Below, piece after piece: positions 8,338 to 17,336 of a stretch of 28,761 nucleotides of DNA. The DNA comes from CAYLRF01 sp964385995. Lineage in GTDB: Bacteria > Bacillota > Clostridia > Lachnospirales > Lachnospiraceae. The translations under genes were made by a program, and so were the position numbers. The stretch spans positions 1 through 28,761 of the forward strand of contig CAYLRF010000016.1 in the NCBI GenBank assembly GCA_964385995.1. Reading direction: 5' to 3'. The notes under the pieces are model-generated. The model searched no databases and was not told the origin of the DNA. It saw nothing but the letters and a program-made list of their open reading frames with translations. Each line of letters opens with the position of its first letter. The first letter of the stretch is position 1.

Positions 8338-9660
8338 AGCGTCGTTTTCGTCCCTGTTGCGCACGTCTTCATCCTTCTCCTGAGTCTTGTCGCCCTCATT
8401 TCCGAAATTTTCGGGCAGGCGGATGCGGACATTTTCTATCCTGTTCTTGTCAACGGATTCCACGGTAAGTTTCGCGCCGTTATCAAGGACGACTTCGTCA
8501 CCGACATCGGGCAATCTGTCCAAGTGTTCTATGATATATCCTCCGAGGGAGTCATAATCTTCCGATTCGAGCGCGAGGTCTATTCTGTCATTTATGTCAT
8601 CGAGGTGCATTGAACCTTCGGCGACGAATTCTCGGTCGCTTATTTCCTTAAAAAGCTCGTTCTCATTTTCGTCATATTCGTCATGGATTTCTCCGACGAT
8701 TTCCTCCAGTATATCCTCCATGGTGACAAGCCCGGCCGTCTCTCCGTATTCATCCAGTACTATGGCGATATTGATTGACGCCTGACGCATTTCCACCAAA
8801 AGTTCCGAAATATTTTTATGCTCGTGAGTGAAAAAGACCTCACGCATAATATTGCGGATATTAAAATCGTCGGTATTGTCAAAAAGGAGCAGATCCTTCA
8901 TGTTGATAATGCCGATGACGTTGTCCGTCGTGCCCTCGTAAACGGGTATGCGGGTGTATTTTTCCCTGCGGAACACATCCAGCAATTCGTCGTAGGTGTT
9001 GTTTACGTCGGCGAACGTGACGTTTACTCTGGGCACCATCACGTCCTTGGCCTTGGCGTCGCCTAAGTCCACCACGTTGTTTATCATCTCTTTTTCTTTT
9101 TCTTCGATGACGCCGTCCTCGTGACTTACGTCCACTATGGTGCGCAGCTCGTTTTCGGTCATCGCGTTAAGGCGGGCGTTCGGATCCACGCGCAGCAAAA
9201 AGAGAATGCCCCGCGAAAGCGCGTTTATTATGACGCTTACGGGAGTCATGAGAATCATGACAAATCTTATCGGGTAAGCGTAGAATAACGCGAGGCTGTC
9301 CGATTTGACCGTGGCGGCCGTCTTAGGCGTGATTTCTCCGAAAATCAGGATAATCACCGTGAGAATCGCGGTAGCCGCCGCGACTGCGGAGCCGCCCAGA
9401 TTGTACGCTATGGATGTGGTGATGGCCGAAGCCGAAAGGTTTACGATGTTGTTTCCTATCAGGATCGCCGTAAGCATCTGCGAGGAACGCTCGGTGATTT
9501 TAAGAACCATTCTCGCGCGTCGGTTGCCCTCATCGGCCAAAGAACGCATCCTGATCTTATTTACCGTGGTAAGACTCGTCTCCGCCGACGAGAAGAATGC
9601 CGAAAGAATAAGCAAAATAACTAAAGCCGCGATACGTAAGGCGCCACTTGGGTCGTCCAC
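8326..9660 (-). CDS. Hemolysin-C/CorC-family CBS-domain membrane protein
   Basis: A 444-residue CNNM/CorC-type protein. Residues 1-190 form the DUF21 membrane domain, starting with a hydrophobic helix followed by FFSSAETSLTTVNKIRMRSL and containing the conserved GNNIVN and FGEITPKT motifs. A CBS pair follows (about 210-330; DVMVPRVNV and TRIPVYEGTTDNVIGIINMKDLL, then IAIVLDEYGETAGLVTMEDILEEIVGEI-type sequence). A CorC_HlyC domain occupies about 350-425. An acidic tail closes the protein. Family members are linked to magnesium/cobalt efflux or ion homeostasis at the cytoplasmic membrane; the haemolysin name is historical. The start is GTG at 9660, with GAAGGGAG about 10 nt upstream. The gene stands alone, convergent to the sigma-like gene and divergent from the helicase. 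Confidence 0.9.
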   Translation of the reverse strand: MDDPSGALRIAALVILLILSAFFSSAETSLTTVNKIRMRSLADEGNRRARMVLKITERSSQMLTAILIGNNIVNLSASAITTSIAYNLGGSAVAAATAILTVIILIFGEITPKTAATVKSDSLALFYAYPIRFVMILMTPVSVIINALSRGILFLLRVDPNARLNAMTENELRTIVDVSHEDGVIEEKEKEMINNVVDLGDAKAKDVMVPRVNVTFADVNNTYDELLDVFRREKYTRIPVYEGTTDNVIGIINMKDLLLFDNTDDFNIRNIMREVFFTHEHKNISELLVEMRQASINIAIVLDEYGETAGLVTMEDILEEIVGEIHDEYDENENELFKEISDREFVAEGSMHLDDINDRIDLALESEDYDSLGGYIIEHLDRLPDVGDEVVLDNGAKLTVESVDKNRIENVRIRLPENFGNEGDKTQEKDEDVRNRDENDATPS

Positions 9661-9824
9661 TTAATAATCACTCCCTTCAAAACTGACCGTAACCGCACCC
9701 TGCCGGACGCGAAAACGTATCCGAAACGTTCAAGCGCCCGGACAGATAGTTTTACAATTCTACAACATCAATCCGTCGCTGTCAAACTCGGGATTTTTAC
9801 CCGGCAGGGCCCCGCAGGTTCCGC

Positions 9825-9890
9825 GTTAGTCGTCAGAGTAAACACGGACAGTGTCTTTCAAAAGGGTTCCCGTTTACTTTGACGATTAAC
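9825..9890 (+). repeat. 19-bp inverted repeat, 28-nt loop
   Basis: Arms gttagtcgtcagagtaaac (9825-9843) and gtttactttgacgattaac (9872-9890) are complementary at 17 of 19 positions. In a plus-strand transcript both exceptions become G-U pairs, so the RNA helix would be continuous. The loop itself holds gacagtgtc, a small dyad. It may be a leader or small-RNA structure, or a protein site. Confidence 0.6.
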
Positions 9891-9916
9891 GGAATAGGCA
9901 AAGCGAAATTCATACT

Positions 9917-9945
9917 ATTTTGTCGGTGTAAAATCCGTTTGTCAA
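9917..9945 (-). promoter_or_regulatory. Possible sigma-70 promoter for CorC-type gene
   Basis: On the minus strand TTGACA (9945-9940) is followed after 17 nt by CAAAAT (9922-9917), which matches four of six -10 positions. It would give a leader of about 250 nt that includes the 9825-9890 dyad. Tentative. Confidence 0.35.
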
Positions 9946-10187
9946 AAAAATGAAAGAAACCGACACCCCTTTCCAAGCGCGCGTATTTCCTTTATGATAT
10001 GATATCGGGGCAGAGGCCCTTGACACGCGGCATGTTTGCGTGCCGGTGGAAAAAAAGGTACTCTACACGCCCCGATATATTGCAATAAAGGAAAATCAGG
10101 CAGAGTCTCACGACGGCCGCGAAGATTAAAGCGCCGTACGATGAGAATAAAGCGGCAGTTAAGATCGCCGGGGAAAGAGCGCGTGTC

Positions 10188-12837
10188 ATGGAAGATAATC
10201 GCATACATGTTTCCGTGAGAGAACTCGTGGAGTTTCTTTGCAGGACGGGTGATATAGATACGAGAAAATCTTTATTTCTCTGCAAAGACGCCATGCAGCT
10301 GGGGACGCGGATTCATAAAAAAATACAAAAAAGCATGGGCGCGGGATACAGATCGGAGGTGCCGCTTAAGACCGAGGTATATTTTGAGGACTTTTCACTC
10401 GAGGTGGAGGGCAGAGCGGACGGGATCCTGTCGGCGAAAGGGGATCCTGACAAGGCGTGCGAGTCAGCCTCAGAGCAGATCGAAAGCGCGAAAAACGCGG
10501 GTGAGAAAGACCTGACAGCCGACGGAGTAAACGGGGCGTCGGACGGCACGTCTGAGGGATGCGCCGCGACTGATACCCCCTCTTCCCCTGACGCGCCCGC
10601 CGTCATGATAGATGAGATAAAGGGCGTGACGCGCGATCTCGGGCAGATAGAGGAGCCGGACGCGGTTCATCTGGCGCAGGCGAAGTGTTACGCCTATATT
10701 TACGCCGAGCGGGAGAATTTGCCGTATATATATGTCTGCGTCACCTATTGCGGGATGGATACGGAAGAAATAAAGCGCTTCACGGTAAGATACGCTTTTG
10801 ACGAACTAAAGATATGGTTTACCGCTCTTTTGGATGAATGGGCGAAATGGGTCAGGCGTGCTCTTTCATGGCGAAAAGAGCGGGACATATCGATCAAAAA
10901 TATCGAATTTCCTTTTGATTACCGGGAGGGACAAAGGCAGCTCGCGCGCGATGTCTTCCGCTCGATATTAAGGAAAAAGAACCTCTTCATACAGGCGCCG
11001 ACAGGTGTCGGAAAGACCATGTCGACCGTATTTCCCGCGGTGAAAGCGTTGGGGGAAAAGCTCGCGCAAAGGATTTTTTACCTGACGGCGAGGACGACGG
11101 CCCGGACGGTAGCCGAGCAGGCGTTTTCCATACTGCGGGAAAGAGGCCTTAGGATAAAAAACATCACGCTCACCGCGAAAGAGAAGATGTGTTTCCTTGA
11201 AAGTCCCCGGTGTAATCCCGACGCCTGTCCTTACGCGAAGGGGCATTTTGACAGGGTAAATGACGCCGTCTTTGACATGCTCACTTCATCCGACAGGATG
11301 GAGCGCGCCGATATCAATGAGTACGCGCAAAAACATACCGTCTGTCCCTATGAACTCTCACTTGAGGCCTCTGTGTGGGCGGACGCTGTCATATGTGATT
11401 ACAATTACGTCTTTGACCCCGACGCGCGTCTTAAGCGGCTCTTTGAGGGCGGCGCGAGGAAAGACTCTATTTTTCTCACGGATGAGGCGCATAATCTCGT
11501 CGAAAGAGGCAGACAGATGTACAGCGCCGAGCTTAAAAGCGCGGATTTCGCGTCGTTTAGAAGAAAGTGCGCGAAGACATATCCGAAGCTTGCGCGGCGC
11601 CTTTCGGAATGTGTCAAAATTTTTATGTCTTACATGAAGATATTTTACGGGGAAGGCGAGGGCGAAGGCGGAGAAAGTGAAGACGGAGAGGACGGGAACT
11701 TAGGAAGATATGAAGGCCACGATAAGGCTCGGGACAAATATCACGCGAAAAGCAGAGGCCAAGCTAATCCGGGAGGAAATTACCGTATACTTGAGGATGT
11801 GTCGGCGCTGGCCGCGAAGCTTATGAATGTCGCGGGGGAGATGGAGAAAATCACGGATGCGGACGACGATTTTACCGAATTTTACTTTTCCGTCCGCTCC
11901 TTTCTGTCGATATATGACGGGCTTGACGAGAACTATGTCATTTATGCGGAACTTATCCCGCCGCGGCAGATGAGACTGAAGCTTTTCTGCGTTCATCCCG
12001 CGAAGAACTTAAGAAAATATCTGGCCTTCGCGAGAAGCTCCGTCTTTTTTTCGGCCACCTTGCTTCCCGTAAATTACTACAAAAATCTTCTCGGCGGCGA
12101 CGTAAATGACTATGCCGTATACGCGAAGTCGCCTTTTGACGCCGCGAACAGACTGGTGCTTGTGGGAAGCGATGTCAGCACCAGATACGAAAGCCGCGGC
12201 GAGAGGATGTATGAGAGATACGCTACCTACATAGAAAATATAATAAGGGCGAAAGAGGGAAATTACATGGTATTTTTCCCGTCGTACCGCCTGATGGAGG
12301 ATGTGTTTTGCGCTTTTAAGGAGAAGACGGACATTGTCATACTAAACAGTACGGACGAAGTCGGGACGGATGCCATTCGCGCGGATATGAGACAGGAAAA
12401 ATCCGACGATCCCGACTTTGACGGTGATACGCCGGTCGGCCCCTCACCCGCCGAGGGAGGAGAAGCCGATGACGGTACGAACGCGGNNNNNNNNNNNNNN
12501 NNNNNNNNNNNNNNNNNNNNNNNNNNNNNNNNNNNNNNNNNNNNNNNNNNNNNNNNNNNNNNNNNNNNNNNNNNNNNNNNNNNNNNATTATTTTGACAGG
12601 AACGGGGGAGGCGGTTTTGAGTACGCCTATCTGTATCCCGGCATGAATAAAGTCGCTCAGGCCGCCGGGCGCGTGATACGTACCGAACACGACAGGGGCG
12701 TCATAGCCCTTCTTGACGAGAGGTTTTTAAAGTCCGCTTATCGATCGCTTTTCCCGCGCGAATGGACTCTCGTCAAAAGATGTGACACGCGAACATCGGG
12801 CGAGCTCGCGGCGAAATTCTGGGAGACGCGGCCCTAA
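10188..12837 (+). CDS. RecB-like nuclease/XPD-DinG-type helicase fusion (interrupted by assembly gap)
   Basis: The N-terminal part (about 1-200) carries the PD-(D/E)XK nuclease pattern of Cas4/RecB-type enzymes: GTRIHKKIQ, EGRADGI, IDEIKGV (E-x-K) and QAKCYAYIYA (Q-x3-Y). The helicase follows, with Walker A APTGVGKT near 268, DEAH in LTDEAHNL near 432, and four cysteines arranged as in the XPD iron-sulfur domain (CFLESPRCNPDAC near 334-348, and CPYE near 385). After the gap, QAAGRVIRTEHDRG is helicase motif VI. It likely unwinds DNA 5'-3' and may cut it, in repair. Three low-complexity acidic inserts are present (about 85-135, 485-525, 735-765). The two sides of the gap are in different frames only because the gap length is arbitrary. 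ATG 10188 is preceded by a GGGGAAAGAG site. It is a lone gene, just upstream of rpmF. Confidence 0.88.
12487..12586. other. Assembly gap (100 N) inside helicase gene
   Basis: A run of exactly 100 N, a placeholder of unknown true size. It removes part of helicase domain 2 before motif VI. Confidence 0.98.
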
Positions 12838-12864
12838 ACTTTTCCGTGAAATTTTTAAATTTTG

Positions 12865-12893
12865 TTGACAGCCGCCCGACGCGTGACTATAAT
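12865..12893 (+). promoter_or_regulatory. Consensus sigma-70 promoter upstream of rpmF
   Basis: TTGACA (12865-12870), a 17-bp spacer and TATAAT (12888-12893) form a perfect housekeeping promoter just after the helicase stop codon. The predicted 5' leader to rpmF is about 120 nt. It supports independent, strong transcription of the ribosomal protein gene. Confidence 0.9.
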
Positions 12894-13017
12894 TACGAAG
12901 TCGTGGGGCGGGAAGGCGTTTATCGTCTTGATATTCGCGTGATTTACCGGGCTTTGCCGGCTGGGACGCGGTATCGCTTAAGAACCCCATGATTTGTAAA
13001 TCGGGAGGTGTTTTTGT

Positions 13018-13197
13018 ATGTCTATTTGCCCGAAGAACAGGACTTCCAAATCGAGAAGAGACAAGAGAAGGGCTAACTGGAAGATGAAATCCGCCACATT
13101 GGTTAAGTGCAGCAAGTGCGGCGCTCTTATGGTTCCGCACAGGGTATGCAAGGCGTGCGGCTCATATAACAAGAAGCAGATCATACCAGTGGATTGA
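13018..13197 (+). CDS. rpmF: 50S ribosomal protein L32
   Basis: A 59-residue protein beginning MSICPKNRTSKSRRDKRRAN, with a zinc-ribbon pattern CSKCG...CKACG typical of the C+ (zinc-binding) form of L32. It sits in the large ribosomal subunit. The usual family length is about 57-60 residues. The start at 13018 is supported by GGGAGGTG seven nt upstream. It has its own perfect promoter and a downstream terminator, so it is monocistronic. The common upstream partner yceD (DUF177) is not adjacent here. Confidence 0.96.
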   Translation: MSICPKNRTSKSRRDKRRANWKMKSATLVKCSKCGALMVPHRVCKACGSYNKKQIIPVD

Positions 13198-13296
13198 TAT
13201 CTGATGTTATCGCGGCGGTTCATATAGGAAAGCGGCCGTATCGCGGGGAAGAGTTTTAAAAGTAAATTTATAAATTTAATAAAGCTTTGTAACACA

Positions 13297-13334
13297 AGGG
13301 TGTGTGGCGATGAATTTGCCGCGCACCTTTTTTT
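13297..13334 (+). terminator. Rho-independent terminator after rpmF
   Basis: A stem of ggtgtgtggc (13299-13308) with gccgcgcacc (13318-13327), including G-U pairs, a 9-nt loop, then seven T (13328-13334). It lies about 100 nt after the rpmF stop. Confidence 0.8.
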
Positions 13335-13417
13335 CGTCCCGTTCGAGCACGGCGTTACGTTTCGCCTGTGGGGACGGGGCGCCGGCACGGGATTTAAAAC
13401 CTGCCGGCGGGTCTTGT

Positions 13418-13449
13418 TTTTAAACACGGGTCGTATTTCGTGTTTAAAA
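13418..13449 (+). promoter_or_regulatory. 11-bp hairpin upstream of amt
   Basis: A perfect dyad, ttttaaacacg (13418-13428) and cgtgtttaaaa (13439-13449), with a 10-nt loop lies about 38 nt before the amt start. A second GC-rich stem (gccggc...gccggc, from 13381) precedes it. It may control amt expression or be an operator; no known riboswitch is recognised. Confidence 0.4.
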
Positions 13450-13486
13450 TATCGGCGCTTTAGGCTTTGGGAAAGGAGGAAGGAAG

Positions 13487-15244
13487 ATGACGCAGGAGAT
13501 AATGGAAAAGATTCAGGAAGCGGTCGGCAGTGAGGTGTTCGGGATATGGTTTTTGGTAGGCGCGGCATTGGTGTTCTTTATGCAGGCGGGATTCGCGATG
13601 GTGGAGACAGGATTTACCAGAGCGAAAAACGCGGGGAACATCATCATGAAAAATCTGATGGATTTTTGCATAGGCACCTGCGTGTTCATACTGATAGGTT
13701 TCGGCCTTCTTTTGGGTGAGGATGCGCTGGGAGGTTTTCTGGGACTTCCGACCATCGGATTTTTCACCGATTACGCGAATTTCGACTGGTCTAATTTCGT
13801 TTTCAATCTCGTCTTTTGCGCGACGGCGGCGACCATCGTCTCGGGCGCTATGGCCGAGAGAACGAAATTTCTCGCCTATTGCGTGTATTCGGCCGTGATA
13901 TCCGCTGTCATCTATCCCATAGAGGCGCACTGGATATGGGGCGGCGGCTGGCTTTCGCAGCTTGGCTTTCATGATTTCGCGGGTTCGTGCGCTATCCATA
14001 TGGTGGGGGGACTTACCGCTTTTATAGGCGCGGCCATGGAGGGAGCCAGGATCGGCAAGTTTACGAGAAATAAGGACGGCAAGGTCGAGAAGGTACACGC
14101 TTTCCCGGGACATAACATCGTCATCGGAGCTCTGGGCGTATTCATACTCTGGTTCGGATGGTACGGTTTTAACGGCGCGGCGGCGAAGACGGGACCGCAG
14201 CTTGCCTCAATCTTCGCGGCCACTACCATAGCGCCGGCGGTCGCGACTGTCGTATGCATGATTTTCACGTGGATCCGTTACGGGAAACCGGATGTGTCGA
14301 TGTGCCTTAACGCCTCGCTCGCGGGACTTGTGGCCATAACCGCTCCGTGCGACGTCGTGGACGGGTTAGGCGCCATCATAATCGGCGCGGTAGCGGGCGT
14401 GCTGGTAGTGTTCGGGGTTTGGTTCTGCGATAATGTGGTACACGTCGACGATCCCGTCGGCGCGGTGGCTGTCCACTGCTTTAACGGTATCTGGGGAACC
14501 ATAGCCGTCGGTCTTTTCGCGACGAAATCGGTTCCGGAGTCCACGATAAACGGTCTGTTCTACGGCGGCGGATTTAAACAGCTCGGCATACAGGCTTTGG
14601 GCATGGTATCGGTTCTCGCGTGGACGGCCGTCACCATGACGATAGCGTTTAAGATCATAGATAAGACCATAGGACTTCGCGTTTCGGAGGAGGAAGAGAT
14701 AGTCGGCCTCGATTCGAAGGAACACGGACTTGCCTCCGCTTACGCGGGCTTTAGCATCATGGATATCACGGGCGGTCTTATGGAGGAGAACGAAAATACC
14801 GAGGTCGGGAAAGACAGCTACGAGGAGGCCACGGATGTCCAGCGAAATGCCGCCGTCAAGGTGTCGATGATGCCCGCCGAGTACGACACTGGAATTTACA
14901 AAGTGTCCATTGTCGCGAGACTTTCCAAATACGATAAGCTTCGCAAGGCCCTAAACGAACTCGGTGTGACGGGCATGACGGCCACTCAGGTCATGGGCTG
15001 CGGTCTGCAAAAGGGAGCCGGAGAGAAATACCGCGGCGTTGAGATGGACGCGACACTGCTTCCGAAGATCAAGGTGGAGGTCGTAGTGACGAAGATCCCC
15101 GTGAAGGATGTCATCGAAGCTGCGAAGAAGGCCCTGTATACCGGCCACATCGGCGACGGGAAGATCTTCGTATACAATGTTCAGCAGGTGGTTAAGGTGC
15201 GCACCGGAGAGGAAGGCGTGGCCGCCCTGCAGGATGTCGAGTAA
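13487..15244 (+). CDS. amt: Ammonium transporter fused to PII signalling domain
   Basis: A 585-residue Amt/Mep/Rh channel for ammonium uptake at the cytoplasmic membrane, carrying its own PII-type regulator at the C-terminus. Residues 1-405 hold the channel: GFAMVETGFTRAKNAGNIIMKN, WIWGGGWLS, the pore-lining His in GSCAIHMVGG and the second pore His in VAVHCFNGIWGT. A linker of about 60 residues follows. Residues about 470-575 form a PII fold (YKVSIVARLSKYDKLRKAL... KIKVEVVVT... GHIGDGKIFVYNV). In the T-loop, YRGVEMDATLLPK keeps the first Tyr (about 515), but the position equal to Tyr51 of GlnB/GlnK is Met (about 520), so uridylylation there is not possible. AAAGGAGG lies 7 nt before the ATG. 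A strong terminator follows. Amt-PII fusions are known but not common. Confidence 0.95.
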   Translation: MTQEIMEKIQEAVGSEVFGIWFLVGAALVFFMQAGFAMVETGFTRAKNAGNIIMKNLMDFCIGTCVFILIGFGLLLGEDALGGFLGLPTIGFFTDYANFDWSNFVFNLVFCATAATIVSGAMAERTKFLAYCVYSAVISAVIYPIEAHWIWGGGWLSQLGFHDFAGSCAIHMVGGLTAFIGAAMEGARIGKFTRNKDGKVEKVHAFPGHNIVIGALGVFILWFGWYGFNGAAAKTGPQLASIFAATTIAPAVATVVCMIFTWIRYGKPDVSMCLNASLAGLVAITAPCDVVDGLGAIIIGAVAGVLVVFGVWFCDNVVHVDDPVGAVAVHCFNGIWGTIAVGLFATKSVPESTINGLFYGGGFKQLGIQALGMVSVLAWTAVTMTIAFKIIDKTIGLRVSEEEEIVGLDSKEHGLASAYAGFSIMDITGGLMEENENTEVGKDSYEEATDVQRNAAVKVSMMPAEYDTGIYKVSIVARLSKYDKLRKALNELGVTGMTATQVMGCGLQKGAGEKYRGVEMDATLLPKIKVEVVVTKIPVKDVIEAAKKALYTGHIGDGKIFVYNVQQVVKVRTGEEGVAALQDVE

Positions 15245-15325
15245 AAAAGGGGCCGCGATTCGTTAAGATACCGTTATCGCGGGTGACGCCAGGTGCGACG
15301 TCAGAATTCGTAATAATAAAGCTGA

Positions 15326-15377
15326 AAATAAAAGCGGGCTTTCCTTCGCATAAAGCGCGGGTGGCCCGCTTTTATTT
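15326..15377. terminator. Terminator after amt
   Basis: Perfect 14-bp arms, aaataaaagcgggc (15326-15339) and gcccgcttttattt (15364-15377), with a 24-nt loop. The T-rich right arm makes it work as an intrinsic terminator for amt and isolates the following operon. Confidence 0.85.
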
Positions 15378-15541
15378 ATCCCCAACTGTGATAAAAAAAT
15401 ATCATTTTCCGCTTGTGTAACGAAGGTACTTGTGATATCCTTGACGCCATGCGGCAAGGAAAGCGCGAAGTGGACGGCGGGGTCCGCTGATTTTTTGAAA
15501 AAAGATTGTTAAAAAAAAGACAAAGACATCGGAGGTGGAAA
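15378..15541 (+). promoter_or_regulatory. Leader region of the ldh-hdr-frd operon
   Basis: About 160 AT-rich bases between the amt terminator and ldh. This is the logical place for the operon promoter, but I find no convincing -35/-10 pair. Short dyads such as tgata...tatca (about 15388-15402) are present. GGAGGTG (15531-15537) serves ldh. Confidence 0.4.
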
Positions 15542-16459
15542 ATGAGCAGAAAAGTCACGATTATCGGAGCGGGAAGTGTGGGATCGACCATCGCTTACAC
15601 GTTGTCGAACGATGATGTAGCTTCTGAGATTGTCATGATCGACGTCAATAAGGAGAAGGTGGAAGGCGAGGCGATGGATATTATCCAGGGCACGTGTTTT
15701 CGCGACCCGATTTCCATAATCGCCGGCGATTACGTCGACGCGAGAGACTCCGACATAGTAATCATCACATCCGGCGTGGCCAGAAAGCCCGGGCAGTCCA
15801 GATTGGAACTCGCGCAGACGAACGTGGACATCTTAAAATCCATCGCGCCGCAGATCGCGAAGGCCTCTCCGAACGCCATATATATCATCGTGAGCAATCC
15901 CGTCGATATCATGACGTATGTATTTACGAAGATTTCGGGCATCCCCGAAAATCAGATCATCGGCTCGGGCACCATCCTTGACACGGCGAGACTTCGGTGC
16001 GGCATTTCCGAGCATTTCGAGATAGCGCAGAGAAACGTCCACGCTTACATATTCGGAGAGCACGGAGATTCTTCCTTCATACCGTGGAGCTGCGCCCGCA
16101 TTTCCGCCGTTTCCATAGACGAGTACGAGAAAGCGATGAAGAGGCTTAACAACAGAAATTTCGCGCCTCTTGACAAGGAGGCCATGCTTGAGTATGTCAG
16201 AAAATCGGGAGGCAGGATAATAGCGAATAAAGGCGCGACTTTCTACGCTGTTTCCGCTTCCGTAGTGCAGCTTTGCAAGAAGCTCGTGGCTGCGCAGGAT
16301 TCCATGGCCACGATTTCCACCATGATGCACGGGGAATACGGCATAGACGACGTGTGCCTAAGCACCATATCGCTGGTGGGGCCCCGCGGTTATCAGGGAA
16401 AAGTCATAGTCGATCTTACGGACGATGAGCTTATGAAACTTCGCGCGAGCGCCGACGCC
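15542..16459 (+). CDS. ldh: L-lactate dehydrogenase (C-terminus in gap)
   Basis: A NAD-dependent L-lactate dehydrogenase interconverting pyruvate and lactate. The Rossmann motif GAGSVGS lies at residues 9-15. The loop ARKPGQSRLEL carries Gln, the residue that selects lactate over malate, and the catalytic Arg. Further landmarks are SNPVDIMTY, DTARLR (Asp and the carboxylate-binding Arg) and GEHGDSS (catalytic His). ATG 15542 is chosen over an upstream in-frame ATG because GGAGGTG sits directly before it and the family starts MxRKVxIIGAG. About 306 residues are visible; the final 10 or so are lost in the gap. It heads the plus-strand block of Hdr/Flx/fumarate reductase genes, but the gap means direct adjacency to hdrB is not proven. 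Confidence 0.93.
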
Positions 16460-16559
16460 NNNNNNNNNNNNNNNNNNNNNNNNNNNNNNNNNNNNNNNNN
16501 NNNNNNNNNNNNNNNNNNNNNNNNNNNNNNNNNNNNNNNNNNNNNNNNNNNNNNNNNNN
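16460..16559. other. Assembly gap (100 N) between ldh and hdrB
   Basis: Exactly 100 N of unknown true size. It hides the end of ldh, the start of hdrB, and possibly other genes between them. Confidence 0.98.
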
Positions 16560-17336
16560 TATCCCGGCTGTACGCTTAAAAATAAAGCGAAGGATCTGGA
16601 CATATACGCGAGAGCGTCCGCGCGGGCCTTGGGATTTGAGCTCGAGGAGATAGAAGAATGGCAGTGCTGCGGCGGCGTATATCCTCTGGGCACGGATGAG
16701 ATCGCGACGAAGCTTTCTTCCGTCAGGGCGCTTCGCGACGCGGGGGAGAAAGGCCGCGCTTTGGTCACTGTCTGCTCGGCCTGTCATCATGTCATAAAGC
16801 GGGTAAACGACGATATGAAAAATGTCCCCGCCGTCCGCGACAAGGTGAATAATTACATGGGCGCTGACACGCCGTACGCGGGAGAGACAAAGGAATTGCA
16901 CTTTTTGGAGCTGCTGCGCGATGAAGTCGGATTTGACGAGCTTAAAAAGAAGGTCGTCCGTCCGCTTACGGGAGAAAGGGCGGGCGCTTATTACGGATGC
17001 CTTCTTCTTCGCCCCGGCAGGGTGCTTGCCTTTGACGATCCGGAAAATCCGACGATCATCGAGGATTTTTTAAGGGCGCTGGGGGCGACGCCCGTTATTT
17101 ACCCGTATCGCAACGAATGCTGCGGAGGATATGTTTCGCTGAAAGATAAGGAAATGTCGCGGGATATGTGCGATGAGATAATAAAAAGCGCGAGGGGATT
17201 CGGGGCCGATATGCTGGTTACCGCCTGTCCCCTTTGCATGTACAATCTGAAAAAGAGCGCGGGAAGCGGCTTTCGGATCGTTTATTTTACGGAGCTTCTG
17301 GCGGAGGCGCTGGGTGTTAAGGAGGCGGCAAGATAA
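16560..17336 (+). CDS. hdrB: Heterodisulfide reductase subunit B-like (CCG domains), N-terminus in gap
   Basis: An HdrB-type protein with two CCG (cysteine-rich) domains that in Hdr enzymes hold the unusual non-cubane iron-sulfur clusters where the disulfide or other acceptor is reduced. First copy: YPGCTLK, QCCGG, CSACHH. Second copy: YGCLLLRP, NECCGGY, CPLCMYN. The visible 258 residues begin at YPGCTLKNKAK, so only about 5-10 N-terminal residues are missing. The TAA overlaps the ATG of hdrC (TAATG), indicating coupling. In this operon its electron acceptor is probably not a methanogen heterodisulfide. The neighbouring fumarate-reductase genes suggest it passes electrons to them (inference). 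Confidence 0.9.
   Translation, partial: YPGCTLKNKAKDLDIYARASARALGFELEEIEEWQCCGGVYPLGTDEIATKLSSVRALRDAGEKGRALVTVCSACHHVIKRVNDDMKNVPAVRDKVNNYMGADTPYAGETKELHFLELLRDEVGFDELKKKVVRPLTGERAGAYYGCLLLRPGRVLAFDDPENPTIIEDFLRALGATPVIYPYRNECCGGYVSLKDKEMSRDMCDEIIKSARGFGADMLVTACPLCMYNLKKSAGSGFRIVYFTELLAEALGVKEAAR

Larger units (their letters stand above)
9661..10187. other. Divergent intergenic region (about 530 bp) with hairpin
   Basis: No gene of credible coding character lies here. The region separates the minus-strand CorC-type gene from the plus-strand helicase. It contains a long imperfect inverted repeat (9825-9890), a short hairpin (cgggatttttacccg near 9789) and a possible minus-strand promoter (9917-9945). 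I see no recognised riboswitch class. Confidence 0.5.

Noticed and set aside
10019..10024. TTGACA as -35 of a promoter for the helicase
   Set aside because: No acceptable -10 element occurs 16-18 nt downstream.
13198..13486. Riboswitch (for example glutamine-type) upstream of amt
   Set aside because: The hairpins present are explained by the rpmF terminator and a simple 11-bp dyad; no conserved riboswitch core is recognised.
13460..14113. Long antisense frame opposite amt (and similar antisense frames opposite other genes)
   Set aside because: The opposite strand encodes a complete, motif-rich protein. These antisense frames are composition artefacts of GC-rich codons.
15378..15480. Rex-type operator upstream of ldh
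   Set aside because: TTGTG-like half-sites exist, but no TTGTGA-N6-TCACAA palindrome is present.
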